Shown: positions 1 through 7,494 of the stretch, in pieces
Layout of the letters: the number at the start of each line of letters is the position of its first letter
How positions within the stretch are numbered: the first letter of the stretch is position 1
NCBI GenBank assembly: GCA_965228065.1
Contig: OZ245788.1
Coordinates: forward strand, 372,001 to 436,000
DNA length: 64,000 bases
From: Sphingobium_A sp965228065
Lineage (GTDB): Bacteria > Pseudomonadota > Alphaproteobacteria > Sphingomonadales > Sphingomonadaceae
Direction: 5' to 3'
Position numbers and translations under genes: made by a program
The notes under the pieces: generated by a model
Told to the model about the DNA's origin: nothing
The model's database searches: none
Seen by the model: only the letters and a program-made list of their open reading frames with translations

Positions 1-770
1 ATGACGCGCGCGCCCGCGCCGGCACTTTCATCGACCAGCTTCGGCGCAATCTCGGGATTTCGGAAATAGATCGCCGCAGGCTGGTAGCGCGCATAGCCGC
101 TCATCGACTTCGCGGGCCGAGACCAGCACCCATTGGGGTCCGGCGGGGGGCATTCTCCGATGACCGGAATCATCCCGATCACACCGCGCATCGACGAATT
201 GTCGAGCTGCGGATCGCCGGGATAGCCCGTGACCCAGGCGGTCACTTGCCCGACCATGTCGAGGTCTTTCACGATCCGGACGATCTGGGCGATGTCGCTT
301 TCGACCGGCGCCTTCAGGTGCAGGTTCACGACATATTTGCCCTTCGCCGCCAGCAGCGCTTCCTGCAAGGTGGGAACAGGCTCGTCGGTCAGTGCGGCGT
401 TCGGGCCGCCGGCACCGGCCTTCAGGCGAAGCGCGCGGATCTGCGCGGCGGTCATTTCGGTCACCTTGCCGGAACCGTTCGTCATGCGATCGACCGTGTA
501 ATCGTGCATGAGGACGAGGACATTGTCCTTCGTCTTCTGGACGTCGACCTCGACGATGTCGGGGCCGATCCCCGCACATGCCCTGATCGCCGCGGGCGAT
601 CCCTCGGGAGCGCCGCCTTCCCAACATCCGCGATGGGCGAGAACCATGACATGACGGCCCGCGTCCGCGGCCACCGTCGGCCGGGGCGCGAGAGTGACGG
701 GACGGCCCGTATCCGCGACGGCCGATCCGTGGATGGAAAGGCCGATCAACCCAAGCCAAACGCTCTTCAT
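1..770 (-). CDS. Glycerophosphodiester phosphodiesterase, C-terminus cut by window edge
   Basis: Secreted GDPD-family enzyme, expected to hydrolyse glycerophosphodiesters to glycerol-3-phosphate and an alcohol in the periplasm. The frame is open from ATG at 770 to the left edge (256 codons visible, no stop). Residues 1-19 form a signal peptide ending SAVA. Family motifs follow in order: LAHRG (about 44-48, catalytic His-Arg), a metal-binding DIVEVDV stretch (71-77) and LMHDYTVDR (88-95, second catalytic His). The start is supported by an AAGGGAA ribosome binding site 7 nt upstream. It lies 156 bp after the TonB-receptor gene on the same strand, so it may share that transcript. A competing open frame covering 28-759 on the same strand is a shadow without family motifs. 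Confidence 0.85.
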   Translation of the reverse strand, partial: MKSVWLGLIGLSIHGSAVADTGRPVTLAPRPTVAADAGRHVMVLAHRGCWEGGAPEGSPAAIRACAGIGPDIVEVDVQKTKDNVLVLMHDYTVDRMTNGSGKVTEMTAAQIRALRLKAGAGGPNAALTDEPVPTLQEALLAAKGKYVVNLHLKAPVESDIAQIVRIVKDLDMVGQVTAWVTGYPGDPQLDNSSMRGVIGMIPVIGECPPPDPNGCWSRPAKSMSGYARYQPAAIYFRNPEIAPKLVDESAGAGARV

Positions 771-925
771 GGCAGATTCCCTTCTTTGAACTCCCGACGA
801 ACGCATGCAGCGCTACAACGGAAAATTCGCTGGCAAAAACATGGCGTCAACCCAATCCGGGGTCCAGCCGACGGCCCATGGGAGGAAGGCGCGTCGGCTG
901 GTGGGGCGAAACGAACCGGACTCGA

Positions 926-3808
926 TCAGACCTTCACACCGACCCTGACGAAGAAATATCGACCCAGGACGTCGTACCGGCCATTCGCGCCCAGATAGAT
1001 GTTGGGCAGCATCTGGGGCTTGACCGCCAGGATGTTGTTGACGCCGACGAGATAATCGATCCTGTCGTTCGCGGAATACCTGACAGAAAGATCGTTGTAG
1101 ATCTTCGATTTCACGTTGTTGAATTCATAATACTCATCCGAAACGTTCGGATCATACCTGGATTTTCCGATGTAGCGTGTCTGGAACGACACTTTCAGGT
1201 CGTCATTGCTGTAGTTGATGCCGAGCACGCCCCGGAAGTGCGGATCGGTATAGCTGTTGGCGTATTTGACGATGCTGGTCGCGACGCCGGGCACGCTTTC
1301 CACCTCACGCTGCAAAAGATAGCTGCCCATGAGCGACAGGGCGACAACGCCTTCTCCCACCGGGATGCGGTAATTCACCCCGACGTCGATCCCCTTCGCC
1401 CTTTGACGCGCGGCGTTCACCAGCTGGGTCGAGCCCGTCGTCACTCTTTTGGTGGTCGGATCACGACCGACATTGCTGCAGAAGACATTGTCGATGCTGG
1501 GCAGGTCGACGCAGAAATTCATCATCTGCAGGAAGCTGTACGACGTGATCACATTGGCAATATCGATGTTCCAATAATCGATCGTCAGATCGAAGCCACG
1601 GATCATCTTCGGCTGAAGGGCCAGGCCGAGCGTGAAGCTGTTCGACGTTTCGGGGTTCAGGTTCGGATTGCCGCCGCCATTGACGACGGCGGCGTCCGAA
1701 TAGAAGGGCAGCGGCGTAGTGATTCCAAGCGCCTTGCAATTCGCCGCACGGGTCGGCGTATAGTCATAATATCCCGAAACGCAGGGATCGTTGAACGAAC
1801 TCTGGGTGCCGGTCGTGATTGCCCCGTAAAGCTCGCCCAGCGTCGGCATGCGCACGCTCCGCGAACGCACGCCGCGAACCGTGACGCCCACTATGGGGGA
1901 CCAGGTTCCACCGATCTTCCAGGTGCTGGTGGTGCCTTCATCATCATATCTCGACCAGCGATAGGCTCCCTCCACCTCTAGCCGGTGGATAAAAGGAAGG
2001 TCGCTCAGGACGGGCACCTGCAACTCGCCATAAGCCTCGGTCACGGCCCTCGAAGCCTTGATGTTCGGCGTCACGCTGACAATGACCGTGCTCGGCACGG
2101 CTTCCCCGGACAGGGCAAGCGGATCTTCGACGGTGCGCGTCGAATCCCGACGACGCTCCACGCCGACGGCGACGGAGACGTCACCCGCCGGCAGCGCGAA
2201 TATGGGCCCGGCGATGTCCGCGCCGAATATCTCCTGCTTGCTCACCGTGCTGCGGTGGCGATCGTAGAGCAGCCACGCCTTTTGTGCGGCCGTCAGTTCG
2301 CCCGTCGAATCGAAGATGTTGATCGGCGTGCAGCCGGCGGCGCGCGCCGCCGCATCACGACATTCCGGAGCGCCGGTCACGCTGTTGGCGACGACGTTGC
2401 GCGCGGCGATCCAGCGCGATTTCAGCGGCACGTTGGTGACCGTGTCATCAGTGCTGGCCCGGCCATATTGATAAAAGGCGTTCCAGGTGAAACGCCCCAG
2501 CCGGCCCGTCAGGCTCTGCGTACCCGTGATATCCTCGCGGTCCAGATGCTGCCGCATCTGGGGCCAGTTGTCGTACATGCGGTTGATGCGAACGCTGCTC
2601 AACCCAAGGCTGGTCAGCAGGGTCTTGACGCTTTGGGGGGTATAGGGATTGTCGAGATAGGCGATCGCGCCACCCAGCGGCGGGGTGAAGATCGCGGTCC
2701 GGGAATCTTCGCGATAGGAGCGGTGATAGCCCTCGGACTTGATGCGGCCATAATCGACGCGCGCATTATAGGTGATGCTGTCGGTCAGCGCGAATTCGAA
2801 CTGGCCGATGGCAGAAAAGGCTTCCTGCGGGTTTCGCAGATATTCCCATGACTCGAAATTCCTGACGACCCGGTCGTCGATGCCTTCGAAATCGCCGAAC
2901 TCGCCCTTCGATCCATATTCCTTGCCATGGCTGGGCGTGACGAGCTGACCATCGAGATAGGCGTAATTCGTCTTTGTCTGCGCAAGATAAAAGGTCGGGA
3001 CCGAGCCGACATAGTAGGATTTGAGATCCCGGTTCAGCAGGATGTCCGGAATGCCGTCAGTCGGTCCCTTGCTGTCGGCATTGGCAAGGTACCAGAGCCG
3101 GTCTTCGGTGAACTGCCTGTGCTGCTTTTCGACGCCGGTGGATTTGTCGTAGGTCGCACCGATGCTGAAGCGACCGCGATCGCCGGCAAACTTGGTGCCG
3201 AAGCTGCCCGATATGCTGGTCTGCGATGCATCGCCATATTCGGAAATGCCCTGGTGCGCCGACAATTCCAGGCCCTTGATGTTCTTCTTGGTGATGATGT
3301 TCACCGCGCCGGTGACAGCGTCGGCGCCATAGATCGCGGCCGCGCCGCCCGTCAGCACCTCGACCCGTTCGATCATCGCCGAAGGGATCATGTTGAGATT
3401 CACTTCGGACGATGATCCGTTGCCCGATACGTGACGTCGACCGTCGATCAGCACCAAAGTGCGATTTGCCCCCATGTTGCGCAGATTGACCGATGCCAGG
3501 CCGGCGCCGCTCTGCGCATTGCCATAGGGGTTCGCGCCGGGTGAGATGGAGGGCACGACGGCCAGGGCATCCACGACGGTCAGCCGCCCCTGATCGATCG
3601 AGTTCGCCATGTTGACGACACTGATCGGCATCGGCGATTCCAGCTCGGGCCGGGCGATGCGAGATCCGGTGACGACAATGGTTCCCAGATCTTCGGAGGC
3701 AGCGTCCTGTTCACCTTGCGGAGCGGTTTGCGCCTGTACAGAAAACGAAAGACAGGTTGCAACGCCAACAGTGATCACAGACACCGCAGATCTCAAAGAA
3801 ATATACAT
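926..3808 (-). CDS. TonB-dependent receptor (960 aa)
   Basis: Outer-membrane active transporter energised by TonB. Residues 1-26 are a signal peptide ending VQAQ. A TonB-box-like stretch (LGTIVVTGSRI, about residues 42-52) precedes the plug domain, which shows NLRNMG, TLVLIDGRR and GGAAAIYGADAVTGAVNIITK. The remainder is a 22-strand-type barrel ending YFFVRVGVKV. The plug resembles the large receptors that are abundant in sphingomonads. The substrate cannot be read from sequence. Neighbours (secreted phosphodiesterase, SMP-30-like protein, PQQ dehydrogenase) suggest uptake linked to a periplasmically processed carbon source, which is inference. The start has an AGGGGGT ribosome binding site, and the upstream 100 bp are unusually AT-rich. 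Confidence 0.93.
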   Translation of the reverse strand: MYISLRSAVSVITVGVATCLSFSVQAQTAPQGEQDAASEDLGTIVVTGSRIARPELESPMPISVVNMANSIDQGRLTVVDALAVVPSISPGANPYGNAQSGAGLASVNLRNMGANRTLVLIDGRRHVSGNGSSSEVNLNMIPSAMIERVEVLTGGAAAIYGADAVTGAVNIITKKNIKGLELSAHQGISEYGDASQTSISGSFGTKFAGDRGRFSIGATYDKSTGVEKQHRQFTEDRLWYLANADSKGPTDGIPDILLNRDLKSYYVGSVPTFYLAQTKTNYAYLDGQLVTPSHGKEYGSKGEFGDFEGIDDRVVRNFESWEYLRNPQEAFSAIGQFEFALTDSITYNARVDYGRIKSEGYHRSYREDSRTAIFTPPLGGAIAYLDNPYTPQSVKTLLTSLGLSSVRINRMYDNWPQMRQHLDREDITGTQSLTGRLGRFTWNAFYQYGRASTDDTVTNVPLKSRWIAARNVVANSVTGAPECRDAAARAAGCTPINIFDSTGELTAAQKAWLLYDRHRSTVSKQEIFGADIAGPIFALPAGDVSVAVGVERRRDSTRTVEDPLALSGEAVPSTVIVSVTPNIKASRAVTEAYGELQVPVLSDLPFIHRLEVEGAYRWSRYDDEGTTSTWKIGGTWSPIVGVTVRGVRSRSVRMPTLGELYGAITTGTQSSFNDPCVSGYYDYTPTRAANCKALGITTPLPFYSDAAVVNGGGNPNLNPETSNSFTLGLALQPKMIRGFDLTIDYWNIDIANVITSYSFLQMMNFCVDLPSIDNVFCSNVGRDPTTKRVTTGSTQLVNAARQRAKGIDVGVNYRIPVGEGVVALSLMGSYLLQREVESVPGVATSIVKYANSYTDPHFRGVLGINYSNDDLKVSFQTRYIGKSRYDPNVSDEYYEFNNVKSKIYNDLSVRYSANDRIDYLVGVNNILAVKPQMLPNIYLGANGRYDVLGRYFFVRVGVKV

Positions 3809-3909
3809 TTTAGCACCCCCTGTTTAACTTAAAATACCGGCTCTCATTTATAATTATATTTTTTTCAATATTATTACATTTGAGATTGAATGTTATAAAT
3901 CCGGCATTT
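3809..3909 (-). promoter_or_regulatory. AT-rich leader/promoter region of the TonB receptor
   Basis: This 101-bp gap is strongly AT-rich, with runs of T and A around 3850-3890, in an otherwise high-G+C window. It separates the SMP-30-like gene from the TonB-receptor gene on the same strand. It most likely holds the receptor promoter. I cannot assign -35 and -10 boxes with confidence, and no G+C-rich terminator stem is visible for the upstream gene. Confidence 0.35.
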
Positions 3910-4848
3910 TTACTTTTCATTATTGCGATATGCCACCGCGATCACGGTGAATTCGCCCCTATCGATGTTCGGATCCCGGAAAGCGGGCCAGTTTGCGAGC
4001 GAGACATATGCCGTCTCGCCCACGACGGTCACGCCTGACGGGCTCTCCTTTAATCCGTCCCGGATGACGCGCGTCGATGCGCGATCGCTCGAAATGCTGA
4101 GTTCGGTCAGCCGCCCCGCGCTTTCGGCCACCAGAAACCGGTCCCGCCCAACCCGGCGCATTCCGTCGGGTTGTTCGAGGGGCCGGTCCAGCGTGATGTT
4201 CGCCGGCACGCCCGCGCCACCGGAAGCCTCCACAGGAATGCGGTGCAAGCTTCCCTGCCTGATAGAACTTATGAGCAGGCTGCCATCGGCCAGGAGAGCC
4301 AGCCCGTCGGCACCCATGAGGCGGGCATCTTCGAACCACAGGCTGAAGCGGTTTTCCGGGGGACGGCGCCGGAATATCCGGCCCACCATATCCGTCACAT
4401 ATGTCGTGCCATCGGCAGCAACCGTGATGTCGTTGCAGATCCCGCCGGCATCCAGCGCATAGACTGCGCGAAGCTTCGCATCGGCAAGCCCGAACGCCTT
4501 GATCGAGCTCGAACGCGGCTTCGACTCACCTGGCGAAGGCCGGTCAATCACGCAGGCGAGCAGCCGGCGATCTCGGTCATCGACCCACAAACCCAATGTT
4601 CTTCCGGCGTCGACTTGCTCCGGTCTGACCCATTGCGACGCCGTTCTTGCGCCAGGCTTTGCCCGATATATGCCGCCGCTTTCGAAGCTCCCGATATAGA
4701 CGGTGCCATCCTTTGCCGACGTCACATTCTCGGGGACGATGGCGCGGCCGATGATCCTGATATCGGGAAGCCCCGCATACGCCACCGCAGAAGCGGAAAG
4801 GCCAGCTGCCGTCAGGAAAATCCGAAATGTCAAAAGCACGACAATCAA
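3910..4848 (-). CDS. SMP-30/gluconolactonase-like beta-propeller protein, secreted
   Basis: About 312 residues with an N-terminal signal peptide (hydrophobic to about residue 26, SAVAYA). Repeated propeller blades show ENVTSAKDGTVYIGS, NDITVAADGTTYVTD, DGLALLADGSLLIS, QPDGMRRVGRDRFLVAE and SPSGVTVVGETAYVS. SMP-30-type proteins are metal-dependent lactonases or binding proteins; a periplasmic lactonase acting on products of the nearby PQQ dehydrogenase is an attractive but unproven role. The start is awkward: the frame opens at a TTG at 4848 just after GAGGAT, and a GTG lies nine bases further in. The long upstream leader carries a stem-loop and one copy of a duplicated ~72-bp element. Confidence 0.78.
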   Translation of the reverse strand: MIVVLLTFRIFLTAAGLSASAVAYAGLPDIRIIGRAIVPENVTSAKDGTVYIGSFESGGIYRAKPGARTASQWVRPEQVDAGRTLGLWVDDRDRRLLACVIDRPSPGESKPRSSSIKAFGLADAKLRAVYALDAGGICNDITVAADGTTYVTDMVGRIFRRRPPENRFSLWFEDARLMGADGLALLADGSLLISSIRQGSLHRIPVEASGGAGVPANITLDRPLEQPDGMRRVGRDRFLVAESAGRLTELSISSDRASTRVIRDGLKESPSGVTVVGETAYVSLANWPAFRDPNIDRGEFTVIAVAYRNNEK

Positions 4849-4981
4849 ATCCTCATGTTTTCGAACGGACGTCAGGTGCGTTCAGCGCAGAGAGACATTG
4901 ATCGCGAGGCCGGCCGGGATCTCGCCGCGGATTTGGTTGCAGGCAGGCTCATCACTCTTCCCCCAGATTCCGCATTGTTGC

Positions 4982-5011
4982 GATGATCGGCCTCTTCGCG
5001 GCCTGATCATC
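4982..5011 (-). other. Stem-loop in the leader of the SMP-30-like gene
   Basis: GATGATCGGCC (4982-4992) pairs with GGCCTGATCATC (5000-5011) around a 7-nt loop, with one bulged base. An outer pair, GTTGCAGGCA near 4937 and TGCCTGCAAC near 5017-5026, could enclose it. It sits about 135 bp before the start codon and just downstream (minus strand) of the duplicated element. It could be a leader structure or an operator; no U-tract follows. Confidence 0.35.
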
Positions 5012-5030
5012 CTCGTTGCCTGCAACGTAC

Positions 5031-5103
5031 CGCAGATCGCATCGGCCTGAGAGTGAGAGCTTCAAACCCGATTGGTGACGTCTCTTCACAATTCCGTCGA
5101 AGG
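5031..5103 (-). repeat. Duplicated ~72-bp upstream element, copy 1
   Basis: This stretch matches 9684-9754 at roughly 85% identity with two single-base gaps. Shared blocks include CGCAGATCGCATC, AGAGTGAGAG, TTCAAACC, GATTGGTGAC and TCTTCACAA. Both copies lie upstream of minus-strand genes in the same orientation: this one about 180 bp before the SMP-30-like gene, the other about 85 bp before the PQQ-dehydrogenase operon. A shared promoter or operator region is the simplest reading. Confidence 0.6.
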
Positions 5104-5301
5104 TGCGGCACGTGGAAGACAGCCGGGACCGTTCCGCTGCCCCACGAGCGTCGCGGCGCATCCGGGCTTTTCCGGCAGCAAGATTGATGTCTGTATCGGC
5201 GCAAGGCCGGTTGGCGCTGCGGATCGCGCTCGCATGAGAGCACGCTGGCGAATCTGCCGGAGGACGCCCGATCCGCGCCCTCCGGCCATGCTCGTTCGGC
5301 T

Positions 5302-6930
5302 TCAGTCGGACGCTTCAGCGCCCTTCACCAGAGCCGGCCATTTCACGCCGATCTGATCCAGATACGTCTTATATTTCTTTGGATTATAATAATATGGCCG
5401 CATCTTGTCGCGAAATCTCGCCATGATGTCGGCATTCATCTCGAGATACGGCTTCTCGTCGGTCAATACCGGCTGATATTTCACATCCCTGGTCTGGACG
5501 TCGGTAAAATATGCCTTTGCGTCGGCCAGCAACCGTGGCTGGGTCAGCAGATCCAGGATCGTCATCGCCACGACCTTGGCGCCAGTGACGGCGCCCTTAT
5601 GTGCGATGGGCGTCGCCATGGCGATCGCATTTGCCCAGTTGTGGCCGGGCAGTTCGGGGAAGTTCGACGGATAGAAGATGCTGATCGTCGGCTTCGTCCA
5701 GGATACGTCACCAATATCGTCGGAACCGCCACTCTTCGGTTCGGGGTTGGGCGGGGCAAGGGGCCTGAGCGCGGTGTCGAGCCCCACTTCCCTGCCGCCC
5801 ACGAGTTTCTGCACCGCCTTGGCGAACTGCTGCTCTTCTGGTGTCCAGCTCGGCATGCCGACTTTCTGAATGTTCCGGTATGCGGCTTCCGCCATCGGCC
5901 TGTTCATATGCTGGGGCGCGGCGGTGCCGATGATCCGGCTGATAACCGTCGTATCGGTCATCATCGCGGCGGCTTGCGCCATCTTCTTGCTCAGCTCGAA
6001 ATTCCTGCGGATGCCCTCGAAGGTCTGTTCGCGGACATAATACCAGGCCGTGGCGGTCGCGGGCACGACATTGGGGAAGTCTCCACCGTCCTTGATGACA
6101 TAGTGCGACCGCTGCTCGGGGCGCAGATGCTCGCGCCGGAAATTCCATCCGACATCCATCAACTCTACCGCATCGAGCGCGCTGCGGCCGCGCCACGGCG
6201 CGAGCGCGGAGTGCGCGGTTTCGCCGCTGAACGTGTAGAGCACCGAGGTTCCGCCCGTTCCATCGGGTTGCCCCCAGAATGTCTCGAGATTCGAACTGAC
6301 ATGGCTGAACAGTACGGCGTCGACGCTATTGAACATGCCGTCCCGCACGAAGAACGCCTTGCCGGCCACCGGCTCCTCGGCAACGCCCGGCCACAGCATC
6401 AGCGTGCCGGGAATCTTCTCGCGGGTCATGATGTCCTTGACCGCGAGGGCCGCCGCGACATTGACGGCCTGGCCCGAATTATGCCCCTCGCCATGCCCCG
6501 GCGCACCTTCGACCATCGGCTCTCGCCAGGCGACACCGGGTTTCTGGTTTGCCTTGGGAATGCCATCGATATCGGAACCCACGGCGATCGTCGGGCCACC
6601 CTGGCCGTTGGTCCATGTCGCGGTCCAGGCCGTCGGCATTCCGGCAATCCCGCGCACCACGGTGAAGCCCTGTTTCTCTAGGATTTCGGTGATGTAACGC
6701 GAGGTCTCGACCTCCTGCATGCCGAGTTCGCCGAAGCTGAAAAGCGAATCGACCATCTCCTGGACGAGCTTGGTCCGTTTTTCGACGCCCGCGAGCGCAT
6801 CGGTCTTGAGCGTTTCGAGGCGTTCTGGCGCCACCTGAGCATGCGCGCCTCCAGCGGTGAGCAGGCCGGCCAGAGCGGCGACAGCGCATGCGCCGGATCG
6901 AACCCCGGATCGAGCCATTGTCCTTTTCAT
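5302..6930 (-). CDS. Secreted M20-family amidohydrolase (AbgB-like)
   Basis: 542 residues with a signal peptide (1-32, ending GGAHAQ), so periplasmic. The body follows the M20D/AbgB layout (metal-dependent amidases such as aminobenzoyl-glutamate hydrolase): VGSDIDGIP (118-124), GHGEGHNSG (145-153), VAEEP (183-187), LFSH (207-210), then GSDDIGDVSW and PGHNW near the C-terminus. In typical members the fourth position of GHGEGHN is a metal-binding Cys; here it is Glu148, an unusual replacement. The ATG at 6930 follows AGGGAGA and begins a good signal peptide; the open frame further upstream overlaps the cytochrome gene and is not used. It is the last gene of the dehydrogenase-cytochrome-amidohydrolase operon. 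The substrate is unknown. Confidence 0.85.
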   Translation of the reverse strand: MKRTMARSGVRSGACAVAALAGLLTAGGAHAQVAPERLETLKTDALAGVEKRTKLVQEMVDSLFSFGELGMQEVETSRYITEILEKQGFTVVRGIAGMPTAWTATWTNGQGGPTIAVGSDIDGIPKANQKPGVAWREPMVEGAPGHGEGHNSGQAVNVAAALAVKDIMTREKIPGTLMLWPGVAEEPVAGKAFFVRDGMFNSVDAVLFSHVSSNLETFWGQPDGTGGTSVLYTFSGETAHSALAPWRGRSALDAVELMDVGWNFRREHLRPEQRSHYVIKDGGDFPNVVPATATAWYYVREQTFEGIRRNFELSKKMAQAAAMMTDTTVISRIIGTAAPQHMNRPMAEAAYRNIQKVGMPSWTPEEQQFAKAVQKLVGGREVGLDTALRPLAPPNPEPKSGGSDDIGDVSWTKPTISIFYPSNFPELPGHNWANAIAMATPIAHKGAVTGAKVVAMTILDLLTQPRLLADAKAYFTDVQTRDVKYQPVLTDEKPYLEMNADIMARFRDKMRPYYYNPKKYKTYLDQIGVKWPALVKGAEASD

Positions 6931-6977
6931 AAGCTTCTCCCTATGCCCGTTTCGGCTTCCCGAATCTCGCGATGCGT

Positions 6978-7337
6978 TCATTTGGTCGCCAGAAGATAGT
7001 CCGCGATCGCCGCCGCCGAAGCCGGATTGCTGACGCCGCCAAACGCCATTTTCGTACCCGGAACGGTCTTCTGCGGCTTCTGGATGAATCTGACGAGATT
7101 TTCGCGCGTCCATGCGATCCCCGATTTCGCCATCGGCGCGGAGAATCTGAAGTTCGGCGCGGTGCCGGCTCGGCGGCCGCCGATCGCGAACAGATTCGGC
7201 CCAATTCCGGGCTTGGCGCCCTTCACGACCGTATGGCACCCCGCGCACGTGCCGAACGCCGCCGGCTTGGGCTGTGCGAGTGCAGGCGCCGAAACGAGCA
7301 GCCCGCTCAGGAGCATGTATCCGAATTGAAGTTTCAC
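6978..7337 (-). CDS. Small class I cytochrome c (periplasmic electron carrier)
   Basis: 119 residues with a signal peptide (about 1-22, ending PALAQ). The heme site is CAGCH at 31-35 and the likely axial Met is Met97 in GTKMAF, the layout of cytochrome c2/c550-type carriers. It lies between the PQQ dehydrogenase and the amidohydrolase on the same strand, 47 bp before the latter, so it is probably the cognate electron acceptor of the quinohemoprotein, passing electrons to the respiratory chain. Length and motif spacing are normal. Confidence 0.92.
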   Translation of the reverse strand: MKLQFGYMLLSGLLVSAPALAQPKPAAFGTCAGCHTVVKGAKPGIGPNLFAIGGRRAGTAPNFRFSAPMAKSGIAWTRENLVRFIQKPQKTVPGTKMAFGGVSNPASAAAIADYLLATK

Positions 7338-7447
7338 GACCTGTCCTCATTCCGCCGTTGGCATTTCGGCATCATCGCGGAAGCCTGAGGCGCTTTCCGC
7401 GCCCCAGGCATTTCCGCGTGATTACGCAAGGCTTTCCAGAACCATCG

Positions 7448-7488
7448 CCCCGGCACGGACCGAGCGCGCACGCTCGGCCCGGCCGGGG
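7448..7488 (-). terminator. Strong hairpin after the PQQ-dehydrogenase gene
   Basis: CCCCGGC..CGG.CCGAGCG (7448-7466) pairs with CGCTCGGCCCGGCCGGGG (7471-7488) around a 4-nt loop, with one bulge and one mismatch. It lies immediately downstream of the dehydrogenase stop codon on the minus strand. There is no U-run, so it may act as an attenuator or an mRNA-stabilising 3' structure that sets dehydrogenase expression apart from the cytochrome and amidohydrolase. Confidence 0.5.
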
Positions 7489-7494
7489 CCAGCA

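Larger units (their letters stand above)
4849..5301. other. Intergenic region with stem-loop and duplicated element
   Basis: No gene is supported here. From left to right it holds the presumed 5' leader of the SMP-30-like gene, a stem-loop at 4982-5011, and one copy of the duplicated element at 5031-5103. About 200 bp before the amidohydrolase stop show nothing I recognise. Short antisense frames lack motifs and ribosome binding sites. Confidence 0.5.

Noticed and set aside
28..759. Minus-strand open frame of 243 codons
   Set aside because: Arg/Gly-rich shadow of the glycerophosphodiesterase gene, which lies in another frame of the same strand with signal peptide and catalytic motifs.
878..1981. 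Long plus-strand open frame antisense to the TonB receptor
   Set aside because: No motifs or ribosome binding site; a typical high-G+C shadow of a well-supported gene.
5302..7350. 682-codon frame suggesting a fusion upstream of the amidohydrolase
   Set aside because: The extra 140 residues overlap the cytochrome gene in another frame and look random; the internal ATG at 6930 has a ribosome binding site and signal peptide.
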